The notes: a model not told the origin generated them from the letters alone. DNA of 64,000 nucleotides from Streptosporangium subroseum (GCF_900188345.1 NZ_FZOD01000046.1:1-64000); one strand, 5' to 3'. Shown: positions 42,783 through 52,130, counted from the stretch's first letter. Numbers and translations: made by a program.

Positions 42783-44093
42783 TCACTTCGCGTACGCCTC
42801 GTCCATCTTCTTCAGCGCCTCGTCGATCGTGCTCTTCCCCGACAGCAACTCCTGGACGACCGCGAAGTGGGTCGGCTGCACCTCGGCGTTGGGCCAGCGC
42901 TGGTCCATGAACGGCACCGCCCGGTCCTTGGTGAAGGGCAGGAACGACTCCACGGCCGGGTCGATCGTGGAGCTCGCGTCCTGGGTCAGCGGGATCGCGG
43001 CGACCGCCTTGGCCCAGGTGTTGATGTTCTCCTGCTTGCCGAGGAAGTCGATGAAGGCCTTGGCCTCCTCGGCGTGCTTGCCCTTGGCGCTCGCGCCGAG
43101 CCCCACGACGACGCCCGCGGGGATCCACACGGTGGCGGCGTCGTCGGATCCGGGCAGCGGGAACATCGACAGGTCGTCGGGGCTCGTGGCGGCGTCGCGG
43201 AAGGCGGGCAGCACCGCCGACACCTGGATCGCCATCGCGGCCTTGCCGGTCGCGACCATCGAGGTCTGCTGCTCGAAGGTGGTGCCGTTGGGCTTGTCGT
43301 TGAAGTAGCCGCGCTTCTGCAGCTCCAGATACATCTCCATGGCGTCGCGCCATCCGGACTGGGCGAAGCTGGTCTGCCCGGCGGACTGCTTGTCGTCGAA
43401 GGTCGGGTCCTTCGCGTAGACGGTGGAGGGCACGAGCGCGTAGTTGATGAGCTGGGTGACCCACGGGGTCTGCGCGCCCAGCGCGATCGGGACCTTGCCC
43501 GCCTTCTTCAGCTTCTCGCAGACCCCGAGGAACTCGGTCCACGTGGTGGGCGGGGCGTCGATGCCCGCCTCCTGGAAGACCTTCTTGTTGTAGATCGCGC
43601 CGATGACCGACGAGCCCGCCGAGTACATGAAGGTCTTGCCGTCCTGCTGGAAGGCCGGCTTGAACCCGGTGGGGATCGTCTGCGTCCAGGCCTGGGCCGA
43701 CAGGTCCGCGAGCAGCCCGGCCTTGGCGATCTCGGTCATCGACATCGCGCTGCCGCTGCCGGGGTAGACGACGTGCAGGTCGGGGGCGTTGCCCGCGCCG
43801 AGCTGGGTGCGCAGCGAGGTCTGCACCTGGTCGGTCGGGGCGTAGGAGGCCGCGATGGACACGCCGGCCTTGGCCTGCTTGTAGGCGGCGAGCAGCGCGT
43901 CCATGGGCGCCTTCTGGTCGGCGACGCCCACGAACTTCAGGTCGACCGCCGCGGCGCCGCTCGCGCCGGTGGCGGTGGTGCCGCCCGACTGGGGGTTGGT
44001 GGAACACGCGGTGGCTGCGGCTGCCACTGCCAGGCCGCCCATCATGCGGAAGAACTGTGCGCGGCTGATTCTGGCGTCGCGAAGGTCGGTCAT
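42783..44093 (-). CDS. Extracellular solute-binding lipoprotein of sugar ABC transporter
   Basis: A 436-residue binding protein with an N-terminal export signal (SRAQFFRMMGGLAVAAAATAC) carrying a weak Tat-like SRAQFF and a lipobox Cys at residue 30. The mature part is the family 1 sugar-binding fold (GNAPDLHVVYPGSG, AIYNKKVFQEAGIDAPPTTWTEFLGVCEKLKKAGKVPI). ATG 44093 has GAGGAGAGAAAGC upstream and overlaps the GH78 stop codon (ATGA), so it is coupled to that gene. It should capture rhamnose or a rhamnoside at the membrane. Confidence 0.9.
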   Translation of the reverse strand: MTDLRDARISRAQFFRMMGGLAVAAAATACSTNPQSGGTTATGASGAAAVDLKFVGVADQKAPMDALLAAYKQAKAGVSIAASYAPTDQVQTSLRTQLGAGNAPDLHVVYPGSGSAMSMTEIAKAGLLADLSAQAWTQTIPTGFKPAFQQDGKTFMYSAGSSVIGAIYNKKVFQEAGIDAPPTTWTEFLGVCEKLKKAGKVPIALGAQTPWVTQLINYALVPSTVYAKDPTFDDKQSAGQTSFAQSGWRDAMEMYLELQKRGYFNDKPNGTTFEQQTSMVATGKAAMAIQVSAVLPAFRDAATSPDDLSMFPLPGSDDAATVWIPAGVVVGLGASAKGKHAEEAKAFIDFLGKQENINTWAKAVAAIPLTQDASSTIDPAVESFLPFTKDRAVPFMDQRWPNAEVQPTHFAVVQELLSGKSTIDEALKKMDEAYAK

Positions 44094-46774
44094 GCTTTCT
44101 CTCCTCGGACTAGCTCGAAAATGTGGTCCCCCGAGGTCACCCGGCGGATGTCGCCGCCGGGCAGGTGCACCGTCGCCGTGGCGCCGGGTGGGATGTGCGC
44201 CTGAAGACGGAAACCTCTGTCGTCGCTTCGCCAGCTCACCGAGATGAGGCCGCGCGCCGACTCGTAGGAGGCGCGGGCGCTGCTCAGCTCGCCGGGGAGG
44301 GGCCGGATCACCAGCTCCCGGTAGGCGACGGAGCCGGGTGCCTGATCGATCCCGGCGACGCCGCTGTAGAGCCACTCGCCGATCGATCCGAACGCGTAGT
44401 GGTTGAAGGAGTTCATCGAGGCGGCCCCGACTCCGTCCCAGCGCTCCCACACGGTGGTCGCGCCGTGGCGCACCTGGTAGAGCCACGACGGCGGATCGGT
44501 CCTGCGGAGCAGGGCGTGTGCGAGGTCGTCGCGGCCGTGCGCGGACAGCACCGGGCAGAGCAGGTTGACGCCGAGGAAACCGGTCAGCGGGCCGGACTCC
44601 TCGACCAGCGCGGCCAGCCGCGCGGCGGCGTCGCGGCCCTGCTCGGGGGTGAGCAGGCCGAACGCGAGCGCCAGCAGGTATCCGGTCTGGGTGTCGCCCT
44701 CGACCAGGCCGCCGTCGCCGACGAACTCCGCGGTGAACGCCTCACGGATGCGGGCGGCCAGGGCCCCGAGACGCTCCGCCTCGCCGTGCCGGCCGCGCAC
44801 CCGGGCGGCCTCGGCGGTGAGCGCCGTACTGCGGTGGAAGAACGCGGTGGCCAGCACCTCGCGCGGGGTGGCGGGGCCGGGGGACAGCCAGTCGGCAAAG
44901 TGCGGTCCGGTCCGGTGCCGCCAGATCAGGTCGGGGTTGTGCCGCGCGACGAAGTCCACCCACCGGGTCATGGCGTCGACGTCGAGGAATCTCTCGTCGC
45001 CGTAGGTCCGGTAGAGGTGCCAGGGAATCAGCGTTCCCGCGTCCGCCCAGCCCGGCGCGCCCTCGTCGGCCACCCCGATGAGCAGCGGGGCGACGTTGGA
45101 GAACCCGCCCTCGGGTGACTGGGCGTCGACCACATCCCGCATCCATTTACTGAAAAATCCGGAGACGTCGGCGTTGAAGCAGGCCGTGGGCAGGAACACC
45201 TGCGCGTCCGCGAGCCAGCCCAGCCGCTCGTCGCGCTGCGGGCAGTCGGTGGGGACGCTGACGAAGTTGCCGCGCTGGCCCCAGACGATGTTCTCGTACA
45301 GCCGGTTGATCTCCGGGTCCGAGCACTCGAACGTGCCGGCCTGCGGGGTGTCGCTGTGCAGGACGACCGCCCGGATGTCGTCGAGCCGGTCGAGTCCGCT
45401 CACCTCGGCGTAGCGGAAGCCGTGGTAGGTGAAACGCGGCTCGAACACCTCCTCCGCCCCGCCCGCGGTGATCAGCACGTCGGTCGCGTCGGCGGTGCGC
45501 AGGTTCGCGGTGTGCAGGCGGCCGTCGCCGTCGAGCTTCTCGCCATGCCGTACGGTCACCCGCAGCCCCGGCTCCCGGTTCCGTACGGTGAGCCGCACCC
45601 GGCCCGCGATGTTCTGCCCGAAGTCGACCAGGTGCACGCCGGGCCGGACCGGGATGGAGGAGACCGGGAGCAGCTCGCCGAGGGCGCGCACCGGCTCGTC
45701 GCGGGAGGCGACCAGGAGGGAGTGGTCGTCCCCGGTGACCACGGCGGGGCGCCAGGAGGAGTCGTCGAAGCCGGGCAGGTCCCAGCCGGGGGTCTCGGCG
45801 CGGGCGTCGTGGCACTCGCCCTTGAGCAGGTCGCCGTAGCGGATCCTGCCGTGACCGGTGCGCCAGTTCTCGCCGGTGGTGACGATCCGGGTGGAGCCGT
45901 CCTCGAAGGTCAGGTGGAGCTCGGCGATGAGCTCGGGGAAGCGGCCGTAGTGGTAACCGGGACGGCGGGGGTCGAACCCGACGAAGCCGCTCCACCAGCC
46001 GTCGGCGAGCGTCACGGCCAGCACGTTCTCGCCGTCGAGCAGGAACGGGGTCACGTCGTGGACCTGGTACTGGATCCGCCTGCGGTAGTCGGTCCAGCCC
46101 GGGGCGAGCTCGGCGTCGCCGGCCCGGTGGCCGTTGACCCTGGCCTCGTACAGGCCCTTGGCGCTGATGTAGAGCCTGGCGCTCCTCACCCCGGTGCTCG
46201 CGAAACCCGTGCGCAGTTGGGGGCAGGGCAGCAGCCCGTGGTGGCTGAGCGCCTGGTCGCCCTCGGTCGGCGGGTCGACGTGTTCGACGGCGTCGGGGTC
46301 GTGCGCGATCCAGGACGCCTGCCAGAGGTCCTGGCCGGTCTCGAACCACGACTCCGCGCTGCCGGCGGTGCCGTCCTGCGCCCAGACCGTGACGCGCCAG
46401 ACATACCTCGTGCGGGGAAGGAGCGGTGGGCCGCCGTAGACCGCGCCGATCGCGGCGGGATCCTCGACCCGGCCACTCGACCAGTCGCCGGCCTCGCCGC
46501 TTGACCGGCTGTCGGTCTCCGGTTCACCGGCCTCGCCGTCCGATGAGTCGCCGACCCCCGGGACCTGGCTGTTTGCCGAGCCGCCGGTCTCCGGATCGTC
46601 GATCCCGCCGCTCGGCCGGATGCCGACCCGCAGCTCGTAGGCCACCGGATCGTCGCCCGCCTGCGCCGAGGTGAGCCGCCATGACAGCAGCGGCCGGGGC
46701 TCGCCGACGCCGAGCGGCGTCCGGCGGTGCTCGCAGCGCAGTCCGTACGGCGTCAGCCTGGCCGCGACCGTCAC
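44090..46774 (-). CDS. Alpha-L-rhamnosidase, family GH78
   Basis: An 894-residue GH78 enzyme that releases terminal L-rhamnose. The N-terminal beta-sandwich modules (RLYISAKGLYEARVNGHR, GYHYGRFPELIAEL) are followed by the (alpha/alpha)6 barrel with the diagnostic DCPQRDERLGWLADAQVF, including the conserved acidic residues, then WERWDGVGAASMNSFNHYAFGSIGEWLY near the C-terminus. A Gly/Glu/Asp/Ser-rich insert (about residues 55-110) is probably a linker expansion. The start is GTG 46774 with AGGAGG upstream. It has no signal peptide, so breakdown is intracellular. First gene of the leftward operon. Confidence 0.92.
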   Translation of the reverse strand: MTVAARLTPYGLRCEHRRTPLGVGEPRPLLSWRLTSAQAGDDPVAYELRVGIRPSGGIDDPETGGSANSQVPGVGDSSDGEAGEPETDSRSSGEAGDWSSGRVEDPAAIGAVYGGPPLLPRTRYVWRVTVWAQDGTAGSAESWFETGQDLWQASWIAHDPDAVEHVDPPTEGDQALSHHGLLPCPQLRTGFASTGVRSARLYISAKGLYEARVNGHRAGDAELAPGWTDYRRRIQYQVHDVTPFLLDGENVLAVTLADGWWSGFVGFDPRRPGYHYGRFPELIAELHLTFEDGSTRIVTTGENWRTGHGRIRYGDLLKGECHDARAETPGWDLPGFDDSSWRPAVVTGDDHSLLVASRDEPVRALGELLPVSSIPVRPGVHLVDFGQNIAGRVRLTVRNREPGLRVTVRHGEKLDGDGRLHTANLRTADATDVLITAGGAEEVFEPRFTYHGFRYAEVSGLDRLDDIRAVVLHSDTPQAGTFECSDPEINRLYENIVWGQRGNFVSVPTDCPQRDERLGWLADAQVFLPTACFNADVSGFFSKWMRDVVDAQSPEGGFSNVAPLLIGVADEGAPGWADAGTLIPWHLYRTYGDERFLDVDAMTRWVDFVARHNPDLIWRHRTGPHFADWLSPGPATPREVLATAFFHRSTALTAEAARVRGRHGEAERLGALAARIREAFTAEFVGDGGLVEGDTQTGYLLALAFGLLTPEQGRDAAARLAALVEESGPLTGFLGVNLLCPVLSAHGRDDLAHALLRRTDPPSWLYQVRHGATTVWERWDGVGAASMNSFNHYAFGSIGEWLYSGVAGIDQAPGSVAYRELVIRPLPGELSSARASYESARGLISVSWRSDDRGFRLQAHIPPGATATVHLPGGDIRRVTSGDHIFELVRGEKA

Positions 46775-46798
46775 CTGTCATCCTCCTGCTATCTCTTT

Positions 46799-46810
46799 GT
46801 TAAATCTAAC
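46799..46810. promoter_or_regulatory. Candidate DeoR-type operator in divergent sugar promoter
   Basis: GTTA-AATC-TAAC, an inverted repeat in the AT-rich spacer between the GH78 gene and the FGGY kinase gene. The position suits a repressor controlling both operons, probably the DeoR protein encoded at 49160. Confidence 0.45.
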
Positions 46811-46920
46811 GACTTATGGTGTGATTTTGTGAACGATGGGTGGAGACTATGAGCCACCAGATCTGAGTGTCAAGAGTGACCGCTGCGGGAATCCGTCGTG
46901 GTCGGGGCATGAGAGGGCGC

Positions 46921-48399
46921 ATGGGTTCTGAGAACTTCACAGGTGATCCCGCGTGGGCCGGGATGGACATCGGCACCCAGGGGGTGCGGGTGACCGTCGT
47001 CGACGGCCGGGGCACGCCGCTGGCGACGGGGTCCGCCCCGCTGGACAGCCTTCGCGGCGAGGGACGTGGGCACGAGCAGAACCCCGAAGACTGGTGGCGG
47101 GCCGCGGTCGCGGCGTGCCGGCAGGCCACGGCGGGCCTCGCCCCCGGGCGGATCCGAGCGCTCGCGGTGTGCAGCACCTCCGGCACGATCGTGCTGGCCG
47201 ACGCCGCGGCCAGGCCCGTCTCGCCCGCCCTCATGTACGACGACGACCGGGGCCGCCCCTACGTGGAGCGGGTGACCGCCGCGGGACGCGAGCTCTGGGA
47301 CGATCTGAGCGTGCGGATCCAGGCCTCGTGGGCTCTGCCCAAGCTGCTCTGGCTCGCCGAGAACGGCGGGCTGCCCACCGGCGCACGGCTGCTGCACTCG
47401 GCCGACTTCGTGACCGCGCGCCTGGCGGGCGAGCTGACCGCGACCGACTCCAGCCACGCGCTGAAGAGCGGTTACGACTCGCTCGGGGAGCGCTGGCCAC
47501 TGGAGGTGATGTCCAGGCTGGGCCTGCCCTCCGACCTGTTCGGCCCCGTCGTGCGCCCGGGCAGCCCGATCGGCGAGGTGGGGGCGGAGGCCGCCGCCCT
47601 CACCGGCCTCCCCGAGGGGTGCGAGATCGTCGCGGGCATGACCGACGGCTGCGCGGGCCAGATCGCCGCCGGTGCGCTGACGCCCGGCAGCGGGGTGTCC
47701 GTGCTGGGCACCACGCTGGTGCTCAAGGGGGTGAGCGAGAAGCTCCTGCGCGACCCCAACGGAGCCGTCTACAGCCACCGCCACCCCGACGGCGGCTGGC
47801 TGCCCGGCGGCGCGTCGAACGTCGGCGCCGGCGTGCTGGCCTCGGTGTTCCCCGGCCGTGACCTGGCCGCCCTCGACGAGGCCGCCGCGCGGTACGAACC
47901 CGCGAGGGCCGTCATCTACCCGCTCACCGCCCGCGGTGAGCGTTTCCCCTTCTACCGGCCGGACGCCGAGCAGGTCGTGGTCGGCGAGATCGGGCCGGAG
48001 GCCGAGCACTACGCGGCGCTGCTCCAGGGCGTCGCGTACGGGGAGCGGCTGGGGGTGGCCGCCCTCGCCCTGCTCGGCGCCCCCGTCTCCGAGCCCCTCG
48101 CGCTGGTCGGCGGAGCCACGCGCAGTCGCTACTGGTGCCAGCTCCGCGCCGACGTCCTGGGCATGCCGGTCCAGATCCCCCGCTACCCCGAGGCGTCGGT
48201 CGGCATGGCCGTGCTCGCGGCCTCGTCCGGGCGCTCGCTCGACGAGACCGCCCGGGAGATGGTGCCCCGCGGCGAGCGGATCGACCCCCGCCCGGACCGC
48301 GTGGCACGGTTCGAGCAGAGCTTCCGCCTGCTCGTCGACGCGCTCGTCGAACGGGACTACCTCACCACCGAGCTCGCGGCGAAGGCGGTCGCGTCATGA
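46921..48399 (+). CDS. FGGY family carbohydrate kinase
   Basis: A 492-residue sugar kinase with N-terminal WAGMDIGTQGVRVTVVD (phosphate 1 motif), ALAVCSTSGTIVLAD, GMTDGCAGQIAAGAL and a C-terminal ALVGGATRSRYWCQLRADVLGMPV. The family phosphorylates pentoses, methylpentoses or related ligands; rhamnulose or a rhamnose catabolite is inferred from context. ATG 46921 is preferred (AGAGGG upstream); ATG 46909 and GTG 46867 are possible. It overlaps the first micro-ORF by ATGA. Confidence 0.87.
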   Translation: MGSENFTGDPAWAGMDIGTQGVRVTVVDGRGTPLATGSAPLDSLRGEGRGHEQNPEDWWRAAVAACRQATAGLAPGRIRALAVCSTSGTIVLADAAARPVSPALMYDDDRGRPYVERVTAAGRELWDDLSVRIQASWALPKLLWLAENGGLPTGARLLHSADFVTARLAGELTATDSSHALKSGYDSLGERWPLEVMSRLGLPSDLFGPVVRPGSPIGEVGAEAAALTGLPEGCEIVAGMTDGCAGQIAAGALTPGSGVSVLGTTLVLKGVSEKLLRDPNGAVYSHRHPDGGWLPGGASNVGAGVLASVFPGRDLAALDEAAARYEPARAVIYPLTARGERFPFYRPDAEQVVVGEIGPEAEHYAALLQGVAYGERLGVAALALLGAPVSEPLALVGGATRSRYWCQLRADVLGMPVQIPRYPEASVGMAVLAASSGRSLDETAREMVPRGERIDPRPDRVARFEQSFRLLVDALVERDYLTTELAAKAVAS

Positions 48400-48458
48400 T
48401 GATCTTTCTGTTCGCCGAGCGGGACTACCTCACCACCGGACAGGCGGTCGCTTTATGA
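48396..48458 (+). CDS. Micro-ORF 1 (20 residues)
   Basis: Encodes MMIFLFAERDYLTTGQAVAL. Its ATG overlaps the FGGY kinase stop and its stop overlaps the next ATG (ATGA). The first five residues copy the N-terminus of the downstream histidine phosphatase, the rest copies the kinase C-terminus, so it arose by tandem duplication of the gene junction. It may only serve translational coupling. Confidence 0.5.
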   Translation: MMIFLFAERDYLTTGQAVAL

Positions 48459-48538
48459 CGATCTTTCTGCTCGCCGGCGCGCTCGCCGAGCGGGATCACC
48501 TCACCACCGGACTCGCAGCGAAGGCGGTCGCGTTATGA
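48455..48538 (+). CDS. Micro-ORF 2 (27 residues)
   Basis: Encodes a peptide starting MTIFLLAGALAERDHLTTGL and ending AAKAVAL, again phosphatase N-terminus plus kinase C-terminus. ATGA overlaps link it to micro-ORF 1 and to the phosphatase gene. No independent function is suggested. Confidence 0.5.
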   Translation: MTIFLLAGALAERDHLTTGLAAKAVAL

Positions 48539-49119
48539 CGATCTTTCTCTCCCGGCACGGACGTACCGAGTGGAGCGTCCAGAAACGCTACGCGGGTGTC
48601 ACCGACGTCCCCCTCGACGAGGTGGGGCAGGGCCAGGCCCGGCTGCTCGCGAGCTGGGCGCGGGGGGCCAAGCTGGACGGCGTGGTGTCCTCGCCCCTGC
48701 TGCGCGCCCGCGACACCGCCACCGGTGCGGCCCGCGCCGCGGAGTTGCCGTTGCGGACCGATCCCCGCCTGCGCGAGCTGGACTTCGGCGTCGCCGAGGG
48801 GCTCCGCCGCGCCGAGATGGACCCCGACGTCGTGCGGCGCTTCGAGGCCGATCCCGTCGCGGACTTCCTGCCCGGCGGGGAAGACCCGGTCAAGGCCGTG
48901 GAGCGGGTCACCGAGTGCCTGCGGGAGCTCGGTTCACATGGGCGGATCCTCGTGGTCGCGCACAACACGATCCTGCGCCTGGCCCTGTGCGGGCTCCTGG
49001 ACATCCCGCTGGTCGACTACCGCAGGCGGCTGCCGGTCATCGAGCACGGTTCGGTGACCGAGTTGGTCTTCGGCCCGGGGGGTCCGGCGCTGCGGCGTTT
49101 CAACTCTCCGATCCAATAG
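48535..49119 (+). CDS. Histidine phosphatase family protein
   Basis: A 194-residue phosphoglycerate-mutase-like phosphatase. LSRHGRTEW holds the catalytic His and Arg; LRELDFGVAEGL the acidic residue; LVVAHNTILRLALCG the second His. It probably dephosphorylates a sugar phosphate or other small metabolite. It is coupled to the FGGY kinase through two micro-ORFs and is followed by the DeoR regulator. Confidence 0.88.
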   Translation: MTIFLSRHGRTEWSVQKRYAGVTDVPLDEVGQGQARLLASWARGAKLDGVVSSPLLRARDTATGAARAAELPLRTDPRLRELDFGVAEGLRRAEMDPDVVRRFEADPVADFLPGGEDPVKAVERVTECLRELGSHGRILVVAHNTILRLALCGLLDIPLVDYRRRLPVIEHGSVTELVFGPGGPALRRFNSPIQ

Positions 49120-49159
49120 CGCTACGATGCGCGATCAACACAGTCTTGGAGCTCGCCAG

Positions 49160-49945
49160 GTGAATTCGCGTCAGCACACGGCCGGCGGCGCCTCCCGGCG
49201 TCAGGCGATGGCCGAGCACGTCATGCGCCAGGGTTCGGCCTCGGTCACCGAACTCGCCGAGGCCTTCGCGGTCAGCGTGATGACGGTCCACCGCGATCTG
49301 GACGAGCTCGAACGCCAGGGGATGGTACGGAAGTTCCGGGGCGGGGCCACCGCGCAGGCCTCCAACGTCTTCGAGAGCAACATCGTCTACCGGCTCACCG
49401 CCAACCAGGAGGAGAAGGAGGCGATCGCGCGGCACGTCGCGCGGCTCGTCGAGCCCGGCAGTTCCATCATGCTCGACGACTCCACGACCGCCCTCGCGGT
49501 GGCCAGGCACCTGGGCGACGTCACCCCGCTCACCGTGGTCACGAACTTCCTGGAGGCGATCAAGCTGCTCGCGGCGGCGCCCGGCATCCGGTTGATGGCG
49601 CTCGGCGGCGAGTATCACCCCACGCACGACTCCTTCCTCGGCGTCGCCTGCGTGGACGCCGTCGAGGCGATGAGCACCGACGTGGTGATCGTCTCCACCT
49701 CCGCGATCTCCGACCGCTACGCCTTCCACCAGGAGCAGGAGATCGTGCTGGTCAAGAGGGCGATGCTCCGCTCCGCGTCCCGCCGCATCCTCGCCATCGA
49801 CCACTCCAAACTCGACAGGGTGGCGCTGCACCGGGTGGCCCCGCTCGACGACTTCGACCTCATCGTCGTCGACGCGCGCGCTCCCGCCGACGCCGTCCAG
49901 CGCCTGCGCGAGAAGCATCGCAACGTCGAGGTCGCCGAGCTCTAG
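49160..49945 (+). CDS. DeoR/GlpR family transcriptional regulator
   Basis: A 261-residue regulator with the DeoR helix-turn-helix (VTELAEAFAVSVMTVHRDLDELERQGMVRKFRGGA) and the DeoRC sensor domain (SIMLDDSTTALAVARHL, VVIVSTSAIS) that binds sugar phosphates. GTG 49160 is favoured because GGAG lies eight bases upstream; the frame is open to an ATG at 49127 without a site. It ends the kinase operon and is the likely repressor of the rhamnoside genes. Confidence 0.87.
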   Translation: MNSRQHTAGGASRRQAMAEHVMRQGSASVTELAEAFAVSVMTVHRDLDELERQGMVRKFRGGATAQASNVFESNIVYRLTANQEEKEAIARHVARLVEPGSSIMLDDSTTALAVARHLGDVTPLTVVTNFLEAIKLLAAAPGIRLMALGGEYHPTHDSFLGVACVDAVEAMSTDVVIVSTSAISDRYAFHQEQEIVLVKRAMLRSASRRILAIDHSKLDRVALHRVAPLDDFDLIVVDARAPADAVQRLREKHRNVEVAEL

Positions 49946-49974
49946 CCCTGTTCTCCGTACGGGCCCCATCGCTT

Positions 49975-50952
49975 TCACGCCGGCGGGCAGGCGGCGACGG
50001 CGCCGGCGTAGCGGGCCGTCAGGGTGCGGAGGTGCTCGACGAGTTCCGGAGGCTCGGTGACCTCGAAGTCGAGGTCGAGCAGGCCCAGGTACACGGCGAG
50101 CGTGTTCGGGCTGTCCGCACCGGTGTGCAGCAGGCAGGTCCGCTCGTCCACGGCCTCCACCACGCCGACCGCGGGGTTGATCCGCTCGGTCACGACCTCG
50201 GCGGGCGCGTGCACGAGGACCCGCGCGTGGTAGCGCCACGCGGCGGCCGACGCGCCCCGCGCGACGTACGCGGCCGCCCCGCCCTCGGGCGGGTCGCGGG
50301 GCGGGAAGCGCGGTCCGTTGGGGGTGCGGGGCTGGACGCGGTCGACCCGGAAGGTGCGCCAGTCGGAGCGGTCGACGTCCCAGGCGACGAGGTACCAGCG
50401 GCGACCCCAGGAGACGAGCCGGTACGGTTCGACGGCCCGGACGCTCGTCGACCCGTCGTGTCCGCGATAGTCGAACCGCAGCCGTTCCCGGTCGCGGCAG
50501 GCCGCCGCCAGCGCGCTCAGCACGGCCGGTTCGACCACAGGGCCCGGGTGGTCGGGCGGCACCGGCTCGGTGTACGTCTGCAGCGAGTTGACCCGGTGCC
50601 GCAGCCGCGACGGCAGCACCTGTTCGAGCTTGGCGAGCGCGCGTACCGAGGTTTCCTCGATGCCCGCGACGGCGCCTCCGGCCGCCGCGGACCGCAGCCC
50701 GACCGCCACCGCCACGGCCTCGTCGTCGTCGAGCAGGAGCGGCGGCATGACGGCGCCGGCGCCCAGGCGGTACCCGCCGTCGGTGCCCCGGGTGGCGTTC
50801 ACCGGATATCCGAGTTCGCGCAGCCGGTCGACGTCACGGCGCACGGTCCGCTCGCTCACGTCCAGCCGCTCCGCGAGGTCGGCGCCGGGCCAGTCGCGTC
50901 TGGCCTGCAACAACGACAGCAGGCGCAGCAGGCGCGCCGAGGTCTCCAGCAT
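49975..50952 (-). CDS. YafY-type regulator with WYL domain
   Basis: A 325-residue protein starting MLETSARLLRLLSLLQARRDW at ATG 50952. HTH_11 domain (LAERLDVSERTVRRDVDRLRELGYPV) is followed by a WYL domain (YRLVSWGRRWYLVAWDVDRSDWRTFRVDRV) and WCX C-terminal part. These regulators are usually divergent from the gene they control; here that is the epoxide hydrolase 62 bp away. Confidence 0.88.
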   Translation of the reverse strand: MLETSARLLRLLSLLQARRDWPGADLAERLDVSERTVRRDVDRLRELGYPVNATRGTDGGYRLGAGAVMPPLLLDDDEAVAVAVGLRSAAAGGAVAGIEETSVRALAKLEQVLPSRLRHRVNSLQTYTEPVPPDHPGPVVEPAVLSALAAACRDRERLRFDYRGHDGSTSVRAVEPYRLVSWGRRWYLVAWDVDRSDWRTFRVDRVQPRTPNGPRFPPRDPPEGGAAAYVARGASAAAWRYHARVLVHAPAEVVTERINPAVGVVEAVDERTCLLHTGADSPNTLAVYLGLLDLDFEVTEPPELVEHLRTLTARYAGAVAACPPA

Positions 50953-51014
50953 GTCTTCAGTCTGCCCGGACTTCAGGACAGAGGTTGACCGGAAGGGTCC
51001 GTAGTGTTTCCGGC

Positions 51015-52130
51015 ATGAGCACAAACACCGAGATCAAGCCGTTCCGCATCGACGTTCCGCAGGCGGACCTCGACGACCTCCACGACCGGCTCGGCCGCAC
51101 CCGCTGGCCCGACGAGATCCCGGGTGCCGGCTGGGACTACGGCGTGCCGGTGGAGTACGTGAGGAAGCTGGCCGAGTACTGGCGCGACGGGTACGACTGG
51201 CGGGCCTGGGAGGCCACGATCAACCGGCACCCGCAGTTCACCACGGAGATCGACGGGCAGAACATCCACTTCCTGCACATCCGCTCGCCGCACGAGGACG
51301 CCCTGCCGCTGATCCTCACGCACGGCTGGCCGGGCTCGATCGTGGAGTACCTGAGGGTCATCGAGCCGCTCACCGACCCGGCCGGCGGGGGGCAGGCCTT
51401 TCACGTGGTGATCCCGTCGCTGCCCGGTTTCGGCTTCTCCGGTCCGACCAGGGAGAAGGGCTGGAACCGGTATCGCACCGCCAGGGCGTGGGTGGAGCTG
51501 ATGCGGCGTCTGGGCTACGAGAAGTACGGCACGGCCGGCAACGACGGCGGCTCGTTCGTCGCGCCGGAGATGGGCCGGATCGACCCCGAGCACGTCGTCG
51601 GCGTGCACGTCACGCAGATCTTCTCGTTTCCGTCCGGCGACCCGGCCGAGTTCGAGAAGATCACCCCGGAGGATCAGAAGGCGCTGGAGACGCTGCAGTG
51701 GTTCTACGACAACAAGATGTCGTTCAACACGCTGCACTCGCAGCAGCCGCAGACCCTGTCGTACGCGATCTACGACTCGCCGGTCGGGCTGCTCGGGTGG
51801 AACGCGCAGCTCTTCGGCGACACCGTCGACGTCGACGACGATTTCATCCTGACCAACACGATGCTCTACTGGCTGACCGGCACCGCCACGTCGGCCACCC
51901 GGTTCTACTACGAGGACGCGCGCGCCGCGCATCCCCAGGAGCCCACCACCGTGCCGACCGGCCTGGCGATGTTCGCCGGTGACTTCGTCTCCATGCGGAC
52001 GTTCGCCGACCGCGATCACACGAACATCGTGCACTGGGAGTCCTACGACCGGGGCGGCCACTATGCCGCGCACATCGTGCCCGACGTGCTCGTCGACGAC
52101 CTCCGTACGTTCTTCGGCAAACTGCGGTGA
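51015..52130 (+). CDS. Epoxide hydrolase (EHN family alpha/beta hydrolase)
   Basis: A 371-residue enzyme starting at ATG 51015. The N-terminal EHN module (FRIDVPQADLDDLHDRLGRTRWPDEIPG ... YWRDGYDWRAWEATINRHPQFTTEIDG) precedes an alpha/beta-hydrolase core with HGWPGS (oxyanion) and GNDGGSFVAP, where the nucleophilic Asp sits, and a C-terminal GGHYAA His. It hydrolyses epoxides to diols. Divergent YafY regulator suggests induction by a substrate. Confidence 0.88.
   Translation: MSTNTEIKPFRIDVPQADLDDLHDRLGRTRWPDEIPGAGWDYGVPVEYVRKLAEYWRDGYDWRAWEATINRHPQFTTEIDGQNIHFLHIRSPHEDALPLILTHGWPGSIVEYLRVIEPLTDPAGGGQAFHVVIPSLPGFGFSGPTREKGWNRYRTARAWVELMRRLGYEKYGTAGNDGGSFVAPEMGRIDPEHVVGVHVTQIFSFPSGDPAEFEKITPEDQKALETLQWFYDNKMSFNTLHSQQPQTLSYAIYDSPVGLLGWNAQLFGDTVDVDDDFILTNTMLYWLTGTATSATRFYYEDARAAHPQEPTTVPTGLAMFAGDFVSMRTFADRDHTNIVHWESYDRGGHYAAHIVPDVLVDDLRTFFGKLR

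Larger units (their letters stand above)
48340..48552 (+). repeat. Three copies of the kinase-phosphatase gene junction
   Basis: The block from the ERDYLTT coding region to MTIFL occurs three times (junction ATGs at 48396, 48455 and 48535) with spacing of 59 and 80 bases. Each copy keeps the ATGA overlap. Confidence 0.75.
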
